Of a DNA stretch of 11,244 nucleotides, positions 1 to 5,417 are shown in pieces; position 1 is the first letter of the stretch, and every line of letters begins with the position of its first letter. The DNA is from an uncultured Clostridia bacterium (GTDB taxonomy: Bacteria; Bacillota; Clostridia; Oscillospirales; Ruminococcaceae). The stretch covers positions 1 to 11,244 of the forward strand of contig CAMNVW010000028.1 in assembly GCA_946563605.1 (NCBI GenBank). The letters run 5' to 3'. The notes under the pieces were generated by a model. That model had not been told where the DNA came from and did not search any database. It saw only the letters and a list, made by a program, of their open reading frames with translations. Made by a program: the position numbers and the translations under genes.

Positions 1-59
1 CAACTCTCCTCAATAACATAATTTTCAATTCCGTATGCCTTTCGGAAGCTGTCGTGCAT
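1..59 (-). CDS. possible start of a leftward gene, cut by the window edge
   Basis: An ATG on the minus strand at 59 opens a frame that stays open for 19 complete codons to the window edge and would begin MHDSFRKAYGIENYV. It is too short to identify. Support for it being real is indirect: a good leftward promoter lies at 139-167, and a weak GGAA ribosome binding site lies five bases before the ATG, within the arm of the hairpin at 64-95. The start could instead lie further left, with this stretch being leader. No function can be offered. Confidence 0.35.
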   Translation of the reverse strand, partial: MHDSFRKAYGIENYVIEES

Positions 60-63
60 ATAT

Positions 64-95
64 TTCCAGCAATATCTCTAGAAATATTGCTGGAA
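64..95 (-). promoter_or_regulatory. 12-bp hairpin in the leader of the leftward gene
   Basis: TTCCAGCAATAT at 64-75 and ATATTGCTGGAA at 84-95 are perfect inverted repeats around the 8-base loop CTCTAGAA. No T-run follows on either strand, so it does not look like a normal intrinsic terminator. Read leftward, the distal arm contains the only SD-like bases before the ATG at 59, so folding could hide the ribosome binding site. A DNA operator is the other possibility. Confidence 0.5.
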
Positions 96-138
96 TATAC
101 AGAAACTCGCTTCTATTAGACGCAACTATATTTTATCC

Positions 139-167
139 ATGATACTATAAGGAATCGACAATGTCAA
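139..167 (-). promoter_or_regulatory. leftward promoter, TTGACA-17-TATCAT
   Basis: On the minus strand a perfect -35 TTGACA (162-167) is followed after exactly 17 bases by TATCAT (139-144), five of six matches to consensus. Transcription would start near 132 and run toward the gene leaving the left edge. A near-palindrome at 170-188, nine-base arms with one mismatch around a single A, lies just upstream of the -35 and could be an operator. Confidence 0.6.
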
Positions 168-265
168 CCGCTATTTTGACAAAACAGCACTGTGAACAAA
201 TTTCATCGGCTGAACCCCATGCTGACTTTACAAATAGCTCATGTCGCTTTCCTTCTATTGATATC

Positions 266-1021
266 TTATTTGCGGCGTTCCATTTCACGCTTGCTTGCCT
301 CAACAAACGCCATGAAGATCTTCTTGGAAGTGCTGTCCTCAAGTCCCAAATATTCTGGATGCCACTGGAATGCCATCACAAAATCTTTCTCTGGATAATA
401 TGCAGATTCAATCAAGCCATCGTCCGCTGTTGCCATGCTGCACAGTGACTCCGCCAGCTTTTTGACGCCCTGATGATGCAGTGTGTTGACGCCGATTTTT
501 GTCTGTCCGCCCGCAAAAGTATCCAACGGTGTATCGCGGATCACATTGACTGTGTGCATTCCTCTGCTTTCTTCGCCTTCAGCATCGCGGCGGTGTTCGA
601 TCTGTGTGCTTCTCTGCATCTGTACATTGATGTCCTGATAGAGTGTGCCGCCCAATGCGACGTTCAGCACCTGAAATCCTCTGCATACGCACATGATCGG
701 TTTGTTTTTCTCGAGGGCTTTGCGGATCAGCGGAAGTTCCAGCGCGTCGCGTTCATATGCAATTTCACCGCAGCAATCCAGCACTTCTTCTCCATAATGC
801 TTCGGGTGAATATCCGGTCCGCCGCTGAATACAACACCGTCCACCCTATCCAAAATCTCATCCAAGTCGGAGAGCTCAAAGGTTCCCTCCAAATTGTTCA
901 GCGCAATCGGAATTCCTCCGCAGGCACTGATTGCCGTTACAAACCGCGGCAATGCGTAGCAGTGTTTTTCTCCCTTTATATTTTTACCTGCTCTTGGAAC
1001 GATTGCAATGATCGGTTTCAT
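266..1021 (-). CDS. gamma-glutamyl-gamma-aminobutyrate hydrolase family protein (peptidase C26)
   Basis: A 251-residue class-I glutamine amidotransferase fold enzyme of the C26/PuuD group, which hydrolyses gamma-glutamyl bonds. The characterised member releases GABA from gamma-glutamyl-GABA in putrescine breakdown, but substrates vary in this family. Visible signatures are SGGPD (66-70), the nucleophile Cys113 in CVCRG, the LGGTLYQD stretch (123-130), and the catalytic His221 and Glu223 in WHPE. The length is normal and no signal peptide is seen, so it is cytoplasmic. The ATG is well placed after GGGAGGAGA with six T's between. It follows the patatin gene on the same strand with a 71-bp gap that holds its own candidate promoter. 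No putrescine-pathway genes are nearby, so the substrate is unknown. The fold assignment is firm and the reaction is inferred. Confidence 0.93.
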   Translation of the reverse strand: MKPIIAIVPRAGKNIKGEKHCYALPRFVTAISACGGIPIALNNLEGTFELSDLDEILDRVDGVVFSGGPDIHPKHYGEEVLDCCGEIAYERDALELPLIRKALEKNKPIMCVCRGFQVLNVALGGTLYQDINVQMQRSTQIEHRRDAEGEESRGMHTVNVIRDTPLDTFAGGQTKIGVNTLHHQGVKKLAESLCSMATADDGLIESAYYPEKDFVMAFQWHPEYLGLEDSTSKKIFMAFVEASKREMERRK

Positions 1022-1059
1022 AAAAAATCTCCTCCCAAAAAGAAAATTTCTTTACTTTT

Positions 1060-1088
1060 ATTTTGACACGCTTTTCGCTTTTCGTCAA
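1060..1088 (-). promoter_or_regulatory. candidate promoter for the C26 hydrolase gene
   Basis: Minus strand TTGACG (1083-1088), 17 bases, then CAAAAT (1060-1065), five and four of six matches to consensus. It lies in the gap after the patatin stop codon, about 40 bases before the ATG at 1021. No terminator is evident in the gap, so read-through from the patatin gene is also likely. Confidence 0.45.
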
Positions 1089-1092
1089 TGGT

Positions 1093-2415
1093 TTACAGTG
1101 ATTCTATTTCCATTTGTTCGGTTAAATACAGCAAAACTGCCGCCACCAGCTCCTTCCAAAATGTAGAGATTGCCAAAAACTCCCCGATATTTCCGCCGCC
1201 TTCCAAAAAGCGGACCAGCCGCTTGTGAATCAGCAGCACCAAAAATACTTTGTCCAGTTTTTTGAGTTCTTCGCCGAGTGTTTCTAAATCGGGAAGCTTT
1301 CCTGATTCAAACCAAGACGTTTCCACTGGCTGTTCTCTGCAAGTTTGTGCGGTTTGTTTTAACAGCCGCAAAAATTCCCCAAAAGAATACGCTTTTGTCG
1401 GTTCGATTTCCAGGATGCGCCCAAGGTATTCCGCCGCCATCATCAGCTGACAGTCGTCCGTAAACGCCTGTTTTTCCTGCAAGCGCGGCGAATGTTTGCG
1501 AAACTCGCGCATCATCCGGCGCAGGACAACGCTTTGGAGCGTCGCCGTCAATTTGGGTTCGCGCCGTTTTGTCTGCTGCAAAAACTGTTCCGCCTGATTG
1601 CGCAAATCGACAAGCACCTCGGACATCCCCTCCTGATAAAAGGTATACAGCTGCCCGTTATATTTTCCGAACGCTTTCATCGCGTCCAAATATCCCAATT
1701 GGATATTTCGCACCGCCAGTTCCCCCTCAAATTTTAAAAAGGAACCCAGCGGCCACAGGCTGTGGATCAAGGTGACCTGTGCGCCTTTTTTGATGCGGCG
1801 GCTGACGCCGACAGATTCCAAATCCACCGCAATGATCTGCTGTGCGCCCATTTTGATCGCCAGATTGACCGGCATATTGTCGTGGTAGCCGCCGTCAATA
1901 TACTTGTGTCCTTCGATTTCCTTTACCTGAAACGCCGGAAAACACGCTGCCGACGCCAGCAGATATTCCCCCAGCATCCCCTCGGGAATATCCTTTTTAA
2001 CAAGCTCCACCGGCTTTAACATCGGGTATTCTACCGTAACCAGTGCAAAATCCACCTCCGACTGCCGAAAACGCGGTTCATCGATCAGCGAGTAAACAAA
2101 TTTTTCCAGCGCGGAAATATCCGCACCTCCTTTTGCGAGGGCTTCCCGTGCAAAAATCCGCGTCAGCTGCCGGTCGCTCAAATTGCCTTTGTCCTGCAGC
2201 ATATCTCCCACAACATCCTCGGAGGACAAGCTTTCCCATGTTTTCAGCGCAATGTCATAGTCGCCCTGCACCATCATCGCGCCGTTTAACGCACCGACCG
2301 AAGTTCCCGTCACCAGCTGATACTTGATTCCTAATTCACGCAGCGCTTTCCAGACGCCAATCTGATAGGCTCCCCTTGAGCCTCCTCCTGCAAGAACCAC
2401 CGCCGTTTTCTTCAT
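1093..2415 (-). CDS. patatin-like phospholipase family protein (440 aa)
   Basis: A serine acyl hydrolase of the patatin family, which cleaves acyl chains from phospholipids or other lipids with a Ser-Asp dyad. With the start used here, the oxyanion-hole motif GGGSRG is at 10-15, the nucleophile Ser39 lies in GTSVG, and the catalytic Asp174 lies in DGG. Residues about 5-200 form the patatin domain. The remaining roughly 180-240 residues match nothing I recognise. I chose the ATG at 2415 because AGGTGG lies six bases before it; an ATG at 2421 is also possible, while one at 2439 has no ribosome binding site. No signal peptide or membrane segment is seen, so it is probably cytoplasmic or peripheral. 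The substrate is unknown. It is distinct from the second patatin gene at 5418-6269. Confidence 0.92.
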   Translation of the reverse strand: MKKTAVVLAGGGSRGAYQIGVWKALRELGIKYQLVTGTSVGALNGAMMVQGDYDIALKTWESLSSEDVVGDMLQDKGNLSDRQLTRIFAREALAKGGADISALEKFVYSLIDEPRFRQSEVDFALVTVEYPMLKPVELVKKDIPEGMLGEYLLASAACFPAFQVKEIEGHKYIDGGYHDNMPVNLAIKMGAQQIIAVDLESVGVSRRIKKGAQVTLIHSLWPLGSFLKFEGELAVRNIQLGYLDAMKAFGKYNGQLYTFYQEGMSEVLVDLRNQAEQFLQQTKRREPKLTATLQSVVLRRMMREFRKHSPRLQEKQAFTDDCQLMMAAEYLGRILEIEPTKAYSFGEFLRLLKQTAQTCREQPVETSWFESGKLPDLETLGEELKKLDKVFLVLLIHKRLVRFLEGGGNIGEFLAISTFWKELVAAVLLYLTEQMEIESL

Positions 2416-2526
2416 CTTCATCCACCTTTCGGTCTGCATTTTTTGTTGATATCATCTTGCCCGTTTTTTGACGAAGCTTTACACACAGCCTCGTACCTGT
2501 TTTCCTCTTTTACTTCTTTCCTTTCA

Positions 2527-2555
2527 TTCATACCACAAATCGCTGTACTTGACAA
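2527..2555 (-). promoter_or_regulatory. candidate promoter for the 440-aa patatin gene
   Basis: Minus strand TTGTCA (2550-2555), 17 bases, then TATGAA (2527-2532), five and four of six matches. The transcript would start near 2520 and have a leader of about 100 bases. It is divergent from the MATE promoter at 2631-2659. Confidence 0.5.
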
Positions 2556-2630
2556 GACTCTCTCCTTTTCTTATGCTCCTTTTATGGAAGGTATACAAAA
2601 ATCCTCCACCAATCTTATTACCGGAGGGAA

Positions 2631-2659
2631 TTGTAATCATTTTCTGAATATGGTATATT
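2631..2659 (+). promoter_or_regulatory. promoter for the MATE transporter gene
   Basis: TTGTAA (2631-2636) and TATATT (2654-2659) are separated by 17 bases, with four and five of six consensus matches. Transcription would begin near 2666, giving a long leader of about 140 bases before the ATG at 2806. That leader holds the alternative hairpins at 2741-2792. Confidence 0.55.
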
Positions 2660-2740
2660 TAAACACAGTCAGCATATTCTTTCACGCAATTTTCTGACGT
2701 TTGGGTGAAAATGCAATTTCTTACTGTATCTTTATGTAAT

Positions 2741-2792
2741 GCCGTTTGTGCCGGAGCGTCGCAGACGGCTTTAAAAACATCTGACGCTCTGG
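2741..2792 (+). promoter_or_regulatory. MATE leader with two mutually exclusive hairpins
   Basis: Hairpin A pairs GCCGTTTG (2741-2748) with CAGACGGC (2762-2769), eight pairs including one G-U. Hairpin B pairs CCGGAGCGTC (2751-2760) with GACGCTCTGG (2783-2792), ten pairs including one G-U. The left arm of B is the loop of A, so the two nested-and-crossed pairings cannot normally both form as simple hairpins, although a pseudoknot is conceivable. B ends four bases before the GGAGA ribosome binding site at 2796-2800, so it could reduce ribosome access. I do not recognise any named riboswitch class. Confidence 0.4.
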
Positions 2793-2805
2793 AATGGAGA
2801 ATATT

Positions 2806-4245
2806 ATGAAGAAACAGCGCATCGTTTCCATCACCGACCCCAACAGCAATCCGCTTGCCGTCATTATCGCGCTGGCATGGCCGATTTTTCTGGAGCAGGT
2901 GCTGGTATCGCTTGTACAATCGGTCGATACCGCTATGGTCGGTTCTTTGGGAGCAACCGCAACGGCTTCGGTCGCTATCAGCCAAAACCCTATCAACCTG
3001 ATAAACTCGGTCATCATGGCGCTGGGCGTCGGTTTCACCACGATGATCGCCCGTGCAGTGGGTGCAAAACAGATGGAATACAGCCGGATGCTGATCCGTC
3101 AATCCATTGTGATGGTGTTTTGTCTGGGAATCCCTCTTTCTGCGCTGTGCTTTGCGCTTTCCCACCAGATTCCGATTTGGATGGGCGGTGCGCCGGAGAT
3201 TTTGGAGGACGCGCAAATCTACATCCGCATCATCGCCTGCTCGATGGTATTTCGCGGATTGTTAATGGTCTTGACCGCTATCTACCGCGGATTCGGCGAC
3301 AGCACCACCCCGATGATGGTCAACATCTGCATCAACCTTTTGAACGTCGTGGGCAACTACCTGCTCATTTACGGCGTTCACGATGTCACCCTCTTTGAAC
3401 ACACCTTCACCGTGTGGGGCGCTGGTTTAGGCGTTGCAGGCGCTGCGCTTTCCACCACCTTATCGAATGTCATCGGTTCGACAGTACTGTTGGTCTTTTG
3501 CTTTTTGCCGCGCGCCGGAGAGATGCGCATTTCATTGCACGAGAGCTTTCTGCCGAATCGCGCTACCCTGCGCGAGGTTGCACACGTCAGCCTGCCGGTC
3601 ATGTTCGAGCGTTTCACCACTTCCGCTTCCTTTGTTATGATTTCCGCTATCATCGCTTCGCTGGGAACCATCGCGCTTGCCGCAAACTCTTTGGCAGGTC
3701 AGGCAGAATCCCTGAGCTTCATGCCTGGATTTGCTTTCGGTACTGCCGCTACCACCCTGGTTGGACAGTCCATCGGCGCAGGCAACGAGCTTCTCGCCAG
3801 AAAATACGTCCGTCTCTCCTGTTTGATCGGCTCATTCGTCATGTTCTTTATGAGCTGCGTTTTGTTCATCGGCTCCGACCGCATCATCGCGCTGTTTACC
3901 CCCGATCGGCAGGTTATCTCCCTCGGCGGTCAGATTCTGTGCATCCTTGCTCTGATTCAGGTTCCGCAGATGATTGCTATGGTTCTTTCCGGCACCCTGC
4001 GCGGTGCCGGCGATACCCGAAGCCCATTTTTCATCACGCTGTTTTCGATGTGGGGCGTGCGCATCTTAGGTTCGCTGATTTTGGTGCGGGTATTCCACAA
4101 GGACCTTCTGTGGGTCTGCGCCGCCATGTGTACCGACAACGTTGTCCGCTTCCTGCTGTTCCTGCGCTGCTACCGCAAAGGCAAATGGGTCAATGCCGCA
4201 AGAACCCTTCCATCCGCACAGCCGCAGGCTGCCGCCGAAGCATAA
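2806..4245 (+). CDS. MATE family efflux transporter
   Basis: A 479-residue multidrug and toxin extrusion antiporter in the cytoplasmic membrane. The family exports cationic drugs, dyes and metabolites using Na+ or H+ gradients. The N-terminal half carries the typical VDTAMVGSLG stretch near residue 40 and ARAVGAK near 82. The C-terminal half repeats the pattern and ends with GAGDTRSPFF before the last helices. About twelve hydrophobic segments are visible in two homologous halves, and the length is normal. The ATG at 2806 is preferred because GGAGA ends five bases before it; an in-frame ATG at 2794 lies upstream of that site and has no site of its own. The gene stands alone, with its own promoter, a structured leader and a terminator at 4262-4297. 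Substrate is unknown. Confidence 0.95.
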   Translation: MKKQRIVSITDPNSNPLAVIIALAWPIFLEQVLVSLVQSVDTAMVGSLGATATASVAISQNPINLINSVIMALGVGFTTMIARAVGAKQMEYSRMLIRQSIVMVFCLGIPLSALCFALSHQIPIWMGGAPEILEDAQIYIRIIACSMVFRGLLMVLTAIYRGFGDSTTPMMVNICINLLNVVGNYLLIYGVHDVTLFEHTFTVWGAGLGVAGAALSTTLSNVIGSTVLLVFCFLPRAGEMRISLHESFLPNRATLREVAHVSLPVMFERFTTSASFVMISAIIASLGTIALAANSLAGQAESLSFMPGFAFGTAATTLVGQSIGAGNELLARKYVRLSCLIGSFVMFFMSCVLFIGSDRIIALFTPDRQVISLGGQILCILALIQVPQMIAMVLSGTLRGAGDTRSPFFITLFSMWGVRILGSLILVRVFHKDLLWVCAAMCTDNVVRFLLFLRCYRKGKWVNAARTLPSAQPQAAAEA

Positions 4246-4259
4246 ACCGAATACACCAA

Positions 4260-4559
4260 CTAACGTCTTGCCGATTTTTGACCGGCAGGACGTTTTTCAT
4301 ATATCCCTCTTTGCATCAGCCGTATTTTGATCTCGCTGATGATTTCCTCCATCTGTTCCTCTTCCTCCGGTTGGTTCAGCAGACAAGCCGCCGGTGCATC
4401 AAGCAGCTGCTCCAATCGGGAAAGTGTCTCCTTGCTCATCTTTCTTCTGCCCTGCTCATATTCCTTGACGGTGCTTTCCGACAACATCAATTCTTGAGCA
4501 AGCTGCCGCTGTGTATACCCATTTTCTCGGCGCAGCCGTCTTAATGTGTTTGTTGACAT
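4260..4559 (-). CDS. XRE-family helix-turn-helix transcriptional regulator
   Basis: A 99-residue DNA-binding protein. Residues about 5-58 form a Cro/C1-type five-helix domain: RLRRENGYTQRQLAQEL is helices 1-2, and LSESTVKEYEQGRR contains the recognition helix. The remainder is a short acidic helix (EEEEQMEEIISEIK) that may mediate dimerisation, followed by a basic tail KRPAGQKSARR. No ligand or peptidase domain is present. The ATG at 4559 follows AAAGGAAG. The gene is divergent from the sigma-like gene and shares with it a 223-bp region containing a large palindrome that overlaps its -35. I infer that it represses both genes and is autoregulated. A second dyad sits in the spacer of its own promoter. 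Its 3' end doubles as the MATE terminator. Confidence 0.88.
   Translation of the reverse strand: MSTNTLRRLRRENGYTQRQLAQELMLSESTVKEYEQGRRKMSKETLSRLEQLLDAPAACLLNQPEEEEQMEEIISEIKIRLMQRGIYEKRPAGQKSARR
4262..4297 (+). terminator. intrinsic terminator of the MATE gene
   Basis: AACGTCTTGCCG (4262-4273) pairs over 12 bp with CGGCAGGACGTT (4283-4294), with one G-T pair and a nine-base loop, and is followed by a run of five T's. It begins 16 bases after the MATE stop codon. The same bases encode the last ten codons and the stop of the convergent XRE gene. In the minus direction no T-run follows, so it works as a terminator mainly for the MATE transcript. Confidence 0.85.
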
Positions 4560-4618
4560 CTTCCGCTTCCTTTCCCAAAATCACATGAATTATGTCTATA
4601 CTTTTTCTGCTTAATTTG

Positions 4619-4647
4619 ATTATAGCATCTTCTATGCTATGATTCAA
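4619..4647 (-). promoter_or_regulatory. promoter of the XRE regulator gene
   Basis: Minus strand TTGAAT (4642-4647), 17 bases, then a perfect TATAAT (4619-4624). The spacer and part of the -10 form a dyad, ATAGCAT (4622-4628) and ATGCTAT (4634-4640) around CTTCT. The -35 overlaps the left arm of the 14-bp palindrome. Start of transcription is expected near 4612. Confidence 0.7.
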
Positions 4648-4682
4648 TACAAAATCATATTTTATATGTGATTTTGTATTGA
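4644..4682. promoter_or_regulatory. 14-bp-arm palindromic operator between divergent genes
   Basis: TCAATACAAAATCA (4644-4657) and TGATTTTGTATTGA (4669-4682) are perfect inverted repeats around an 11-base AT-rich spacer. Each outer end supplies the TTGA of one divergent -35 element: TTGAAT for the XRE gene and TTGACT for the sigma-like gene. A protein bound here would cover both -35 sites. The seen symmetry is exact, and the operator role is inferred. Confidence 0.65.
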
Positions 4683-4708
4683 CTTGCACCTGCATCATGT
4701 GCTAAACT
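4679..4708 (+). promoter_or_regulatory. promoter of the sigma-like gene, extended -10
   Basis: TTGACT (4679-4684), 18 bases, then TAAACT (4703-4708), preceded by TGC as an extended -10. The -35 overlaps the right arm of the palindrome at 4644-4682. The start of transcription would be near 4715, on top of an AAAATCACA box. Confidence 0.5.
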
Positions 4709-4741
4709 AAGTATAAAATCACACAGTTCACCGAAGCAACA

Positions 4742-4767
4742 GACAGGAAGCACCTATTTCTCCTGTC
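4742..4767 (+). promoter_or_regulatory. small leader hairpin before the sigma-like gene
   Basis: GACAGGA (4742-4748) and TCCTGTC (4761-4767) are inverted repeats around 12 bases and end just before the AAAGGA ribosome binding site at 4770-4775. It may influence translation; seven pairs is modest. Confidence 0.35.
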
Positions 4768-4782
4768 GGAAAGGACGCATTT

Positions 4783-5079
4783 ATGAGAAATCAAACATTA
4801 AGCGACAAAATGGAAAGCTACCCCGATTTAATGAGCTGTTTTCGAGGCAGCACCAACAGCAGACAGCGCGAAGAATACCGGCAGTTTCTCTACCGTGCCA
4901 TCAAAACGCAGCTGACCAAACGGCAGACGCAGATGATTCTCATGCGCTATTTTGAAGGGATGAGCGTCACCGAAATTTCCGAACAGCTCAACATCAACAA
5001 GTCGACCGTTTCGCGCACCTTAAACCGTGCGCTCGACCGTTTGACCGATCTCGCAAAGCTCTACTTTGCCCTGAAATAA
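4783..5079 (+). CDS. small sigma-70 region 4-like helix-turn-helix protein
   Basis: A 98-residue protein. Residues about 44-92 form a sigma-70 region 4 / LuxR-like helix-turn-helix: LTKRQTQMILMRYFEGM, then SVTEISEQLNINKSTVSRTL with the recognition helix, then RALDRL. There is no region 2, so it cannot by itself act as a complete sigma factor. It may be a DNA-binding regulator that contacts promoter DNA or RNA polymerase. The ATG follows AAAGGA by seven bases. It is divergent from the XRE gene and probably under its control. A bidirectional terminator starts five bases after its stop. Small XRE and sigma-like genes also occur together in Gram-positive conjugative elements such as Tn916, but no other element genes are seen here. 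The target is unknown. Confidence 0.8.
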   Translation: MRNQTLSDKMESYPDLMSCFRGSTNSRQREEYRQFLYRAIKTQLTKRQTQMILMRYFEGMSVTEISEQLNINKSTVSRTLNRALDRLTDLAKLYFALK

Positions 5080-5083
5080 ACAC

Positions 5084-5115
5084 AAAAAGGGATGGTCGTT
5101 CGACCATCCCTTTTT
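5084..5115. terminator. bidirectional terminator
   Basis: AAAAAGGGATGGTCG (5084-5098) and CGACCATCCCTTTTT (5101-5115) are perfect 15-bp inverted repeats around TT. The flanking A- and T-runs give a T-tail in both directions, so it serves both the sigma-like gene and the minus-strand DUF1294 operon, whose stop codon is eight bases away. Confidence 0.92.
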
Positions 5116-5123
5116 GATATGCT

Positions 5124-5390
5124 CTAGCGAAGAAAATATAACAGCACCGCTGACTGCGCCAGAATGATTGCTGGCACGCCGATTACAAAGTACCAGTGCT
5201 TTGTCTTGTGTCGGAAGGTAAACATCCCCAAATACAGTCCCAGACTGCCGCCGATTGCCGCCAGCAAAAACAGCACCTTTTCCGGCACACGCCTTTTCTG
5301 GCGCTGTGCGGCAAACTTGTCCGCTCCGCACACGCTAAAAGCAACGATACTCATTATAAGGATATATCCCATCAGAATCTTTTGCAGCAT
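5124..5390 (-). CDS. DUF1294 family small membrane protein
   Basis: An 88-residue protein with three hydrophobic segments, at about residues 4-22, 37-57 and 66-86. Between the first two are the polar DKFAAQRQKRRVPE residues. The stretches LLAAIGGSLGLYLGMF and FRHKTKHWYF are the hallmark of DUF1294, a family of small membrane proteins of unknown function found across bacteria. The ATG is seven bases after GGGGAGG. It starts 27 bases after the stop of the patatin gene and is the last gene of the operon, ending at the bidirectional terminator. The family assignment is confident, but no function is known to me. Confidence 0.88.
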   Translation of the reverse strand: MLQKILMGYILIMSIVAFSVCGADKFAAQRQKRRVPEKVLFLLAAIGGSLGLYLGMFTFRHKTKHWYFVIGVPAIILAQSAVLLYFLR

Positions 5391-5417
5391 ACGCTCTCCT
5401 CCCCATTTTTGCCTTTT

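Larger units (their letters stand above)
4577..4723. repeat. four AAAATCA(C/T)A boxes in the divergent control region
   Basis: AAAATCACA occurs at 4577-4585 (plus), 4667-4675 (minus) and 4715-4723 (plus), and the variant AAAATCATA at 4651-4659 (plus). The middle two lie within the large palindrome. The outer two lie near the leader or start of each divergent transcript. They may be binding sites of one regulator, most simply the adjacent XRE protein. AT-rich composition makes some chance recurrence possible. Confidence 0.45.

Noticed and set aside
145..342. 65-codon minus-strand frame at the left end
   Set aside because: It overlaps the 3' end of the C26 hydrolase in another frame and runs into the leftward promoter; no ribosome binding site or recognisable product.
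473..1066. 197-codon plus-strand open frame
   Set aside because: Antisense to the C26 hydrolase, with no ribosome binding site and no family resemblance.
2443..2697. 84-codon plus-strand open frame in the divergent gap
   Set aside because: It starts at TTG with no ribosome binding site and spans both candidate divergent promoters.
3414..4544. 376-codon plus-strand open frame
   Set aside because: It overlaps the MATE gene in another frame and runs on through the terminator and antisense to the XRE gene. The Arg/His/Cys-rich translation is typical of a shadow frame.
4456..4698. 80-codon minus-strand frame across the divergent control region
   Set aside because: It covers the palindrome and XRE promoter and overlaps the XRE start in another frame; regulatory DNA explains the region better.
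4260..5079. Toxin-antitoxin pair
   Set aside because: XRE proteins can be antitoxins, but the partner is a region-4-like DNA-binding protein rather than a toxin fold, and the genes are divergent rather than in one operon.
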